The notes under the pieces are model-generated. The model saw only the letters and a program-made list of their open reading frames with translations, had not been told where the DNA came from and searched no databases. A stretch of 5,293 bases of DNA, taken from assembly GCA_937138955.1 (NCBI GenBank), contig CAKZPJ010000162.1, positions 1-5,293 on the forward strand. Reading direction: 5' to 3'. The number at the start of each line of letters is the position of its first letter. Position 1 is the first letter of the stretch. This stretch comes from an uncultured Flammeovirgaceae bacterium (GTDB lineage: Bacteria; Bacteroidota; Bacteroidia; Cytophagales; Cyclobacteriaceae). Position numbers and translations under genes: made by a program. This document shows, piece after piece, positions 1 through 5,293 of this stretch.

Positions 1-421
1 TCAGATTTCGAAAATCTTGCTGATAGCTCATATTAGTTTTCTCAGTAACCAACCGCCGATTGTCCAGAATTTTCTTAATCGAGAGTAAAATCTGATTAGG
101 ATTAAGCGGCTTAATCAGATAATCACTGATTTTTGCTCCAATGGCCTGCTCCATAATCATTTCCTCCTCACTCTTCGTGATCATCACTACCGGAATATTG
201 GGTTTGGAAGATTTAATGTAGTCCAGCGTTTCCAGCCCAGTCATACCCGGCATGTTCTCGTCTAAGAAAATAAGATCAAACGGTTGGTTCTCTACTTGCT
301 CAATAGCATCGGCTCCGCTATTTACAGTCACCATTTCGTAACCCTTCTTTTCCAAAAAGAGTGTATGGGGTTTGAGAAGGTCTATTTCGTCGTCGGCCCA
401 AAGAATTTTATATTTCTGCAT
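1..421 (-). CDS. porX: PorX-type two-component response regulator, N-terminal receiver domain (partial, C-terminus beyond left edge)
   Basis: The minus strand reads openly from an ATG at 421-419 to the window edge, giving 140 codons of a longer protein. The start [12 protein letters not shown] and the acidic pair D10/D11, phospho-acceptor D54 (in FLDENMPG), T82 (MITKSEEE) and K104 (YLIKP) form a complete CheY-like receiver domain over about residues 4-120. After it comes NMSYQQDFR, which matches what I recall of PorX just after its receiver domain. PorX proteins are about 520 aa, with a C-terminal alkaline-phosphatase/PglZ-like domain that would lie outside this window. In Porphyromonas and Flavobacterium PorX works with the histidine kinase PorY to control the type IX secretion system and gliding. 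It is divergent from the lipid A operon, with a 185-bp shared upstream region. A9 replaces the Val usually seen before the acidic pair; this is probably neutral. Without the C-terminus, another PglZ-type response regulator cannot be strictly excluded. Confidence 0.88.
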   Translation of the reverse strand, partial: MQKYKILWADDEIDLLKPHTLFLEKKGYEMVTVNSGADAIEQVENQPFDLIFLDENMPGMTGLETLDYIKSSKPNIPVVMITKSEEEMIMEQAIGAKISDYLIKPLNPNQILLSIKKILDNRRLVTEKTNMSYQQDFRNL

Positions 422-470
422 AAGTGGTTCAGGTTGAAAAACTAATTGATTGTGAGGGGGTTATTCAAGT

Positions 471-585
471 AGTGTTATGGTGTTATAGTTCTGAATTTGA
501 TCTCAACTAAGTATTACATTTAAATTCAGAATTCAGAATTCAAAACCGAAAACTATAACACTACGCACCGTAACACCATAACACT
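471..585. repeat. Interrupted inverted repeat with GTGTTA/TAACAC units in the porX-HD intergenic region
   Basis: The left arm spans 471-490. Its first 15 bases (AGTGTTATGGTGTTA, 471-485) are exactly complementary to TAACACCATAACACT at 571-585. Its last 11 (GTGTTATAGTT, 480-490) are exactly complementary to AACTATAACAC at 551-561. The right arm is therefore the complement of the left with about 15 extra bases at 562-576, which end in a duplicate TAACAC. TAACAC occurs at 556, 571 and 579. Just inside the arms, CTGAATTT (491-498) pairs with AAATTCAG (522-529). The element fills most of the 422-606 spacer and no ORF lies in it. It could be a dispersed REP/MITE-like intergenic repeat, or a folded RNA or operator between the divergent genes; the sequence does not decide. 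There is no T-run after either arm, so a classic terminator is not supported. Confidence 0.7.
523..543. repeat. Three tandem 7-bp AATTCAR units
   Basis: AATTCAG (523-529), AATTCAG (530-536) and AATTCAA (537-543) lie head to tail inside the larger inverted repeat. The inverse word CTGAATT occurs at 491-497, so the units can pair with the left side of the element. The unit resembles EcoRI-site-like AT-rich microrepeats and may have arisen by slippage. No function is implied. Confidence 0.7.
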
Positions 586-606
586 GTTTATTTAAATTAA
601 CTAACG

Positions 607-1848
607 TTGAATAAGAGAAAAGTTTTCAACGACCCGGTCTACGGGTTTATTAATATTCCTAGTGAACTCATTTTTGACATTATTGAGCATCCTTATGTGC
701 AGCGGTTGCGACGTATTCGGCAGATGGGTTTAGCCCATTTGGTGTACCCTGGCGCGCTCCACACTCGCTTTAACCACGCTTTAGGTGCTATGCACTTGAT
801 GCAAAACACCATTGATAGCCTTCGCAACAAGGGGCAGAAAATTTCGAATAATGAGTGTGAGGCTCTATTGATTGCCATTCTGTTGCACGATGTAGGTCAT
901 GCTCCGTTCTCTCATGCTCTAGAATATTCCCTCTTAGATGTGAGTCACGAAGAAATGTCGCGGCTCATTATGAAACGTTTGGCGCAAGAGCTGGGAGGTA
1001 ACTTACCGTTAGCCTACCGGATTTTTACTAACCAGTACGAACGAAAGTTTTTTCACCAGCTAGTGGCCAGTCAATTAGATATTGATCGATTAGATTATCT
1101 CAAGCGAGACTGTTTTTATACCGGAGTATCGGAAGGGGAAATTGGGGCTGATCGGATCATTAAAATGCTGGACGTTCGGAACGATGAGGTGGTGGTAGAA
1201 GAAAAAGGAATTTACAGTATCGAGAATTTTTTGCACGCCCGCCGACTGATGTATTGGCAGGTATACTTGCACAAGACCAGTGTGAGTGCCGAAAAAATGA
1301 TGGTAGCGATTATTCAGCGAGCCCAACACCTGATAACTACCGGAGTCGATGTGCCTGCCTCATCCTGCTTGGCTTTGTTCCTAAAACAACGCTTATCGCT
1401 ATCTGATATTGAGCAAAACGAGCAGTATCTGGAGTACTACAATGAGCTAGATGATATTGATATTTGGTGCGCTATTAAAAGCTGGCAACACCACCCAGAC
1501 CGAGCGCTTTCTACCTTAAGCCGAATGCTACTTCAACGAAAACTATTCAGAATTAAGCTCTTTAATCATCCCCTGCCTGCCGAAACAATTAACCGCTTAC
1601 AGCAGCAAGTTCAGCAGGAAATGCAATTAAATCAAGATGAAGTAGACTACTTCTTATACTACGGCGAAGTTAGCAATGCTGCCTATGCCGCCGGGGATCA
1701 AAAAATCAATATTCTGACCAAAGAGGGCAAGATTTTTGACGTAGTAGAAGCATCCGATTTACCTTATGTGAAGGCGATGAGCCGGATCGTAAAAAAGTAT
1801 TATGTTTGCTGGCCAAAGAACTTGGCACTTCAAACAGAAGCAGTCTGA
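607..1848 (+). CDS. HD-domain metal-dependent phosphohydrolase (SAMHD1/dGTPase-like, COG1078-type)
   Basis: This 413-aa cytosolic protein carries the HD signature: H57 (in TRFNHALG), H94-D95 (LLHDVGHAPFSH, with H98 and H103) and D160 (QLDIDRLDYLKRD). These match the metal ligands of SAMHD1 (H167, H206/D207, D311) by eye. HARRLMYWQVYLHKT at 210-224 resembles the SAMHD1 nucleotide-pocket segment around its Tyr374/Lys377. The family includes dNTP triphosphohydrolases, but most bacterial members of this subgroup are uncharacterised, so the substrate is unknown. The C-terminal third (about 260-413) has no motif I recognise. The start is TTG: an in-frame TAA lies at 598-600, no ATG lies between it and 607, and MNKRKVFNDPVYGFI is the typical family N-terminus. 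No Shine-Dalgarno sequence is visible. It is the first gene of the operon, and lpxD starts 26 nt after its stop. Fold and family are secure; the biological role is not. Confidence 0.9.
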   Translation: MNKRKVFNDPVYGFINIPSELIFDIIEHPYVQRLRRIRQMGLAHLVYPGALHTRFNHALGAMHLMQNTIDSLRNKGQKISNNECEALLIAILLHDVGHAPFSHALEYSLLDVSHEEMSRLIMKRLAQELGGNLPLAYRIFTNQYERKFFHQLVASQLDIDRLDYLKRDCFYTGVSEGEIGADRIIKMLDVRNDEVVVEEKGIYSIENFLHARRLMYWQVYLHKTSVSAEKMMVAIIQRAQHLITTGVDVPASSCLALFLKQRLSLSDIEQNEQYLEYYNELDDIDIWCAIKSWQHHPDRALSTLSRMLLQRKLFRIKLFNHPLPAETINRLQQQVQQEMQLNQDEVDYFLYYGEVSNAAYAAGDQKINILTKEGKIFDVVEASDLPYVKAMSRIVKKYYVCWPKNLALQTEAV

Positions 1849-1874
1849 ATTGCTAACCTAACGTTTACCTTTTC

Positions 1875-2897
1875 ATGATAGAGTTCAGTGCTACGTACAT
1901 TGCTCAGTTACTAAACGGAGAAGTTCAGGGCGATGGCACTACTAAAATCAGTAAACTAGGAAAGATTGACGATGCCGAGCCAGGTGCTTTAGCCTTTCTT
2001 TCTAATCCTAAGTACGAACCTTCACTTTATAGTACTGCTGCCAGTGCGGTACTCGTTGATAAACAATTTCAACCCCGCCAAACCGTAGAAGCTACGCTTA
2101 TTCGAGTAGAAGATCCGTATTCTGGGTTTACCACCCTGCTAGAAGAATATCATAAACTACTCAACCATAATAAAGTAGGCACCGAAGAACCCGCTTTCGT
2201 TCACGAGAGCAGCCAACTGGGTGAAAACTTATACCGAGGAGCCTTTTCTTATATCGGTGCCAATTGTAAAATTGGAAATAACGCTAAAATTTACCCTCAG
2301 GCCTACGTTGGCGATAATGTGGTAATCGGCGATCATACCATTATTCATAGTGGAGTAAAGGTTTATGCTGGTAGTATTATCGGTTCGCATTGCGTAATCC
2401 ATTCGGGCACCGTGATTGGCAGCGATGGTTTTGGCTTTGCCCCGCAGCCCGATGGTAGTTACAAAACAATTCCTCAGCTCGGTAATGTAGTGATTGGTCA
2501 CCATGTAAACATTGGAGCCAATACCACTATTGATTGTGCTACTTTAGGTTCTACTACTATTCGCGATGGAGTGAAATTGGATAACCTCATTCAGATCGCT
2601 CACAATGTAGAAATTGGCGAAAATACCGTAATCGCGGCACAAACCGGAGTCTCAGGATCAGCCAAGATTGGCAAAAACTGCATTCTGGCCGGACAAGTAG
2701 GCGTTGTTGGGCATCTTACGATTGATGATCGGGTGACGGTAGGAGCCCAAGCCGGCGTGGGGAAATCGCTGAAGGCCGACCAAATAGTGTTAGGTAGCCC
2801 TGCTTTCGACCGAAAGAAATACCTCCGAGCGTACGCTGCTTTCCGAAGCTTACCCGATCTAGTCGGGCGACTCAACGAACTTGAAAAAAAATACTAA
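1875..2897 (+). CDS. lpxD: UDP-3-O-acylglucosamine N-acyltransferase LpxD
   Basis: LpxD transfers a 3-hydroxyacyl chain from acyl-carrier protein to the 2-amino group of UDP-3-O-acylglucosamine, giving the diacylated lipid A precursor. At 340 aa it has the normal family length. The N-terminal uridine-binding domain (about 1-100) contains FLSNPKY (41-47), matching the E. coli F43/N46/Y49 region. A left-handed beta-helix of hexapeptide repeats follows (about 105-300; for example IGNNAKI, VGDNVVIG, IGENTVI). The catalytic His is H243 in NLIQIAHNVEIG, equivalent to E. coli H239. IGSDGFGFAP (181-190) is also characteristic. The C-terminal helical tail (about 310-340, ending NELEKKY) is typical of this trimeric enzyme. 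The ATG at 1875 places MIEFSATYIAQLL at the expected N-terminus. The gene lies 26 nt after the HD gene and 27 nt before lpxC/fabZ. Its TAA stop is embedded in a promoter-like element. Confidence 0.96.
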   Translation: MIEFSATYIAQLLNGEVQGDGTTKISKLGKIDDAEPGALAFLSNPKYEPSLYSTAASAVLVDKQFQPRQTVEATLIRVEDPYSGFTTLLEEYHKLLNHNKVGTEEPAFVHESSQLGENLYRGAFSYIGANCKIGNNAKIYPQAYVGDNVVIGDHTIIHSGVKVYAGSIIGSHCVIHSGTVIGSDGFGFAPQPDGSYKTIPQLGNVVIGHHVNIGANTTIDCATLGSTTIRDGVKLDNLIQIAHNVEIGENTVIAAQTGVSGSAKIGKNCILAGQVGVVGHLTIDDRVTVGAQAGVGKSLKADQIVLGSPAFDRKKYLRAYAAFRSLPDLVGRLNELEKKY

Positions 2898-2902
2898 CTT
2901 TG
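2895..2902 (+). promoter_or_regulatory. Candidate Bacteroidota -7 promoter element (TAACTTTG) upstream of lpxC/fabZ
   Basis: TAACTTTG is an exact match to the TAnnTTTG -7 consensus used by the primary sigma factor of Bacteroidota. It is followed by CCGC and preceded by an A-rich stretch (2884-2891). Transcription would begin near 2908, leaving a leader of roughly 17-20 nt before the ATG at 2925/2928. The first three bases are the lpxD stop codon. No clear TTTG -33 box lies 19-23 nt upstream (the nearest TTG, 2881-2883, leaves only 11 nt), so this is a moderate-confidence internal promoter that could supplement read-through from upstream. Confidence 0.42.
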
Positions 2903-2924
2903 CCGCTTAATTGAGTCAAAATAC

Positions 2925-4322
2925 ATGATGAACATTAGGCAACATACTATACAAAAGTCGGTCACCGTCTCGGGAGTCGGGTTACACACGGGAGTCCCGG
3001 CTAATATGACCTTCTTACCCGCCAAACCCAACCACGGAATTAAATTTCAGCGCACTGACCTGGAAGGTGAGCCTACCGTAGATGCTGATGTAGATAACGT
3101 AGTAGATCTTTCTCGGGGTACTACGATTGAGGAAAGTGGCGCCCGAATCAATACCGTTGAGCACACCTTGGCGGCACTAGTGGGTATGGAAATTGACAAT
3201 GTACTCATCCAACTCGACGGTCCCGAACCGCCTATTATGGATGGCAGTGCTAAGCCTTACATTGATGCTTTAGTGGAAGCTGGTACTGAAGAGCAGAGTG
3301 CTTTACGCAACTTCTTTGAAGTAAAGGAAAGTATTCATTATCAAGATTCCTCCCGCAATGTAGAAATTGCTGCCCTTCCGCTAGATGACTACCGAGTTAC
3401 GGTAATGGTTGACTATAATTCGCCGGTACTGGGCAGTCAGCACGCTACCCTCAATGATATCAAAGATTTCTCTAAAGATATTGCGGCCTGTCGCACTTTC
3501 TGCTTTCTGCATGAGTTAGAAATGCTACATAAGAATAATCTAATTCGGGGAGGAGACCTCAATAATGCCATTGTCGTGGTTGATAAGAAGGTAGGTGAAG
3601 AAGAGTTGTCCTACTTAGCTGATTTATTCAATAAACCTAAGGTGGAAGTTCGGAGCGAAGGCATTCTGAATAATGTAGAGCTTCGCTACAAGAATGAACC
3701 GGCTCGACACAAGCTATTGGATATGGTAGGAGACTTAGCGTTGGTAGGCCGACCGATTAAAGCGCAGATTTTAGCGGCACGCCCTGGTCACGCTGCTAAT
3801 GTAGCCTTTGCAAAGAAGTTGAAAAAAGCCATGAAAGCAGATGGTGATAACAACTTACTCCAGTATGACTCTCAGTTTCCGCCTGTATTAGATATCAATC
3901 AGATCAGCCAGATGCTACCGCATCGGTATCCGTTTTTGATGATTGATAAAATCTATTATCTGGACGATACTACCGTATGTGGTATGAAGAATGTTACGAT
4001 GAACGAGCCATTCTTTGAGGGCCACTTTCCCGGTAACCCAGTGATGCCCGGGGTGTTACAAGTAGAAGCAATGGTGCAAACCGGAGGCATCTTGGTGTTA
4101 AACACTGTCCCTGATCCCGAAAATTACTGGACATATTTTCTAGCTATTGAACATTGTCGTTTTAGAAAAATGGTTTTACCCGGTGATACCCTCACCATAA
4201 AATGTGAACTCCTGGCTCCCATTAAGCGAGGCATTGCCAAGATGCGCGGACAAGCCTACGTAGGCAAATCGCTAGTTTGTGAAGCTACCATGTCGGCCAG
4301 TATTGTTCGGAAAGACTCATGA
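2925..4322 (+). CDS. lpxC/fabZ: Bifunctional UDP-3-O-acyl-GlcNAc deacetylase / 3-hydroxyacyl-ACP dehydratase (LpxC-FabZ fusion)
   Basis: This 465-aa protein joins two enzymes. LpxC (about 1-300) removes the acetyl group from UDP-3-O-acyl-GlcNAc, the committed step of lipid A synthesis. Its zinc ligands are H80 (TVEH, with catalytic E79), H262 and D266 (RHKLLDMVGD); D270 and H289 (RPGHAAN) match E. coli D246 and H265. After a short linker (about 300-320) comes FabZ (about 321-465), which dehydrates 3-hydroxyacyl-ACP in fatty-acid elongation. It has LPHRYPFLMID (331-341), catalytic H367 (FFEGHFPGNPVMPG) and E381 (VEAMVQ). Both halves look full length and intact. The fusion is standard in Bacteroidota. 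There are two ATGs in a row (2925 and 2928); homologues often begin MN..., so 2928 may be the true start. The stop overlaps the lpxA start (ATGA), suggesting coupled translation. A promoter candidate overlaps the end of lpxD. Confidence 0.96.
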   Translation: MMNIRQHTIQKSVTVSGVGLHTGVPANMTFLPAKPNHGIKFQRTDLEGEPTVDADVDNVVDLSRGTTIEESGARINTVEHTLAALVGMEIDNVLIQLDGPEPPIMDGSAKPYIDALVEAGTEEQSALRNFFEVKESIHYQDSSRNVEIAALPLDDYRVTVMVDYNSPVLGSQHATLNDIKDFSKDIAACRTFCFLHELEMLHKNNLIRGGDLNNAIVVVDKKVGEEELSYLADLFNKPKVEVRSEGILNNVELRYKNEPARHKLLDMVGDLALVGRPIKAQILAARPGHAANVAFAKKLKKAMKADGDNNLLQYDSQFPPVLDINQISQMLPHRYPFLMIDKIYYLDDTTVCGMKNVTMNEPFFEGHFPGNPVMPGVLQVEAMVQTGGILVLNTVPDPENYWTYFLAIEHCRFRKMVLPGDTLTIKCELLAPIKRGIAKMRGQAYVGKSLVCEATMSASIVRKDS

Positions 4323-5098
4323 ACCAACCGTTAGCATACATCCACCCTGAAGCCAAAATTGCGAACAACGTAGTTATTGAGCCGTTTAGTACAATCCACA
4401 AAAATGTGGTTATCAAAGAGGGTACCTGGATCGGCCCCAACGTAACTATTATGGAGGGTGCTCGTATTGGTCGCAACTGTAAAATATTTCCAGGAGCAGT
4501 AATATCAGCAGTACCCCAGGATTTGAAGTTTGCCGGAGAAGATACTACCGCTGAAATTGGTGATAACACAGTAATTCGCGAATGTGTCACAATTAACCGA
4601 GGCACAGTAGATCGTCACAAAACATCCATTGGCGACAATGCACTATTAATGGCCTACGTTCATATTGCGCATGACTGTGCAATTGGCAATAGCTGTATTC
4701 TAGCTAATGCAGTTCAGGTAGCCGGACACGTAACCATAGGCGAATACGCGATTGTCGCTGGAATGAGTGCGGTACATCAATTTGCTAAGATCGGTGCTCA
4801 CGCTATGATCTCGGGCGGTTCTTTGGTACGGAAAGATGTTCCTCCGTTTGTGCGGGCAGCTCGCGAACCATTGGGCTACAGTGGAATTAATTCTATTGGG
4901 TTACGCCGTCGGGGTTTTTCGAACGAAAAAATCAACGAAATTCAGGAAGTCTACCGAATGATCTATTTGAGTGGTATGAATAACTCAGCTGCTCTTGATC
5001 AAATCGAGATCACAATGAATCCTTCGCGTGAGCGAGACGAAATCCTTCGCTTCATGCATAGTTCCGAACGAGGTATTATGAAAGGGTTTGATCAGTAA
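4319..5098 (+). CDS. lpxA: UDP-N-acetylglucosamine O-acyltransferase LpxA
   Basis: LpxA adds a 3-hydroxyacyl chain from ACP to the 3-OH of UDP-GlcNAc, the first and reversible step of lipid A synthesis. At 259 aa it is close to E. coli LpxA (262). Residues 1-180 are hexapeptide repeats of a left-handed beta-helix (for example IGPNVTI, IGRNCKI, IGDNALL, IGNSCIL). They contain the catalytic H118 in YVHIAHDCAIG (E. coli H125), H137 in AGHVTIG and H153 in AVHQF. The C-terminal helical domain (about 181-259) contains GLRRRGFS, typical of LpxA. By ungapped comparison, the position of the E. coli acyl-length ruler G173 is G166 here, so the pocket is not shortened as in the C10-selective Pseudomonas enzyme. 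This fits the long hydroxy-acyl chains of Bacteroidota lipid A, but it is inference. The ATG lies inside the lpxC/fabZ stop (ATGA), indicating translational coupling. Confidence 0.96.
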   Translation: MNQPLAYIHPEAKIANNVVIEPFSTIHKNVVIKEGTWIGPNVTIMEGARIGRNCKIFPGAVISAVPQDLKFAGEDTTAEIGDNTVIRECVTINRGTVDRHKTSIGDNALLMAYVHIAHDCAIGNSCILANAVQVAGHVTIGEYAIVAGMSAVHQFAKIGAHAMISGGSLVRKDVPPFVRAAREPLGYSGINSIGLRRRGFSNEKINEIQEVYRMIYLSGMNNSAALDQIEITMNPSRERDEILRFMHSSERGIMKGFDQ

Positions 5099-5111
5099 GC
5101 CACCTTCATCC

Positions 5112-5293
5112 GTGCGCGTTGAAATTGAACAAATAGGCAAAAAGTTTCAGCGTGGTCAGCAGTCCGGTAATCGCGGACTCGGTGAGTGGATTTTTCGGGA
5201 TATTAACCTCACACTTGAGCAACAGCAGTCGTACGCTGTTATCGGCCCGAATGGTAGCGGAAAATCTACATTATTACTTATTCTAGCCGGTTT
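5112..5293 (+). CDS. ABC-transporter ATP-binding protein, N-terminal part (partial, cut by right edge)
   Basis: The frame is open to the window end and gives 60 codons from a GTG at 5112. MRVEIEQIGKKF is followed by EWIFRDINLTLEQQQSYAVIGPNGSGKSTLLLILAG. The Walker A motif GPNGSGKST (45-53 from GTG) is perfect, and the preceding strands fit an ABC nucleotide-binding domain. The rest (Q-loop, signature, Walker B) lies outside, so substrate and direction of transport cannot be told. The start is uncertain: GTG 5112 leaves 13 nt after lpxA, while an in-frame TTG at 5088 would overlap lpxA by 11 nt and add MISKPPSS. An in-frame stop at 5079-5081 limits any longer form. Residues 13-25 (QRGQQSGNRGLGE) look like an insertion compared with the short turn usual between the first strand and WIF. 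It is probably co-transcribed with lpxA. Confidence 0.85.
   Translation, partial: MRVEIEQIGKKFQRGQQSGNRGLGEWIFRDINLTLEQQQSYAVIGPNGSGKSTLLLILAG

Noticed and set aside
437..468. Possible porX promoter on the minus strand: TAGTTTTT (437-444) with TTG (466-468), 21-nt spacer
   Set aside because: It has one mismatch to TAnnTTTG, only a partial -33 box, and would leave a leader of under 10 nt, which is too weak to annotate.
486..499. Plus-strand near-matches TAGTTCTG (486-493) and TGAATTTG (492-499) as promoters for the HD gene
   Set aside because: Each has one mismatch, neither has a TTTG-like box upstream, and both lie over 100 nt from the start within repeat sequence.
601..1865. Shared word CTAACGTT just before/at the HD start (601-608) and before lpxD (1858-1865)
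   Set aside because: An 8-bp match in AT-rich leaders is easily chance, and its position relative to the two starts differs.
2853..2867. Small hairpin CCCGA-TCTAG-TCGGG near the end of lpxD
   Set aside because: The 5-bp stem lies inside coding sequence and is not followed by a T-run on either strand. It is not a credible terminator.
693..2875. Minus-strand ORFs of 61-91 codons at 693-878, 1090-1329, 2229-2504 and 2600-2875
   Set aside because: All lie opposite strongly supported HD and lpxD reading frames, show no recognisable motif and read as antisense shadows of conserved codons.
4285..4605. Minus-strand ORF of 106 codons opposite the lpxC/fabZ-lpxA junction
   Set aside because: It is antisense to the hexapeptide-repeat part of lpxA, whose repeats give a regular open antisense frame. 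It has no motif or independent support.
1..5293. Search by eye for tRNA, rRNA, CRISPR arrays, transposase genes, phage genes or toxin-antitoxin pairs
   Set aside because: None seen. The window is almost fully occupied by conserved housekeeping genes, with only one intergenic region of 185 bp.

Overview
The window looks like chromosomal DNA from a member of the Bacteroidota, most likely a Cytophagales-type bacterium. Four things support this. A PorX-type response regulator is present. LpxC and FabZ are fused in one polypeptide, a hallmark of this phylum. A TAnnTTTG promoter element sits before lpxC, with no strong Shine-Dalgarno sequences in front of the genes. The base composition is moderately AT-rich. 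No species can be named from the sequence alone.

Layout: on the minus strand, from 421 running off the left edge, lies the N-terminal receiver domain of porX, a regulator of the type IX secretion system (T9SS). A 185-bp divergent intergenic region (422-606) follows. It holds an interrupted inverted repeat built on GTGTTA/TAACAC units and a small AATTCAR tandem repeat. From 607 onward everything is on the plus strand and tightly packed: an HD-domain phosphohydrolase with a TTG start (607-1848), lpxD (1875-2897), fused lpxC/fabZ (2925-4322), lpxA (4319-5098, overlapping lpxC/fabZ by ATGA), and the start of an ABC-transporter ATPase (from about 5112, cut by the right edge). Gaps are 26, 27, -4 and 13 nt, so this is very probably one operon. 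A good internal promoter candidate overlaps the lpxD stop codon.

Together the operon encodes the early acyl-transfer part of lipid A synthesis: LpxA (first acylation of UDP-GlcNAc), LpxC (deacetylation) and LpxD (second acylation). FabZ supplies the fatty-acid elongation step that competes for the same 3-hydroxyacyl-ACP pool. All visible catalytic residues of the enzymes are intact. The HD protein is a SAMHD1/dGTPase-like metal-dependent hydrolase whose role beside lipid A genes is not obvious. porX next to lipid A genes is suggestive because many T9SS cargo proteins are anchored to LPS at the cell surface.

No wholly new system is visible: this is a conserved housekeeping region. The points most worth a second look are the intergenic repeat, the internal lpxC/fabZ promoter, the TTG-started HD gene, and an apparent insertion near the N-terminus of the ABC ATPase.
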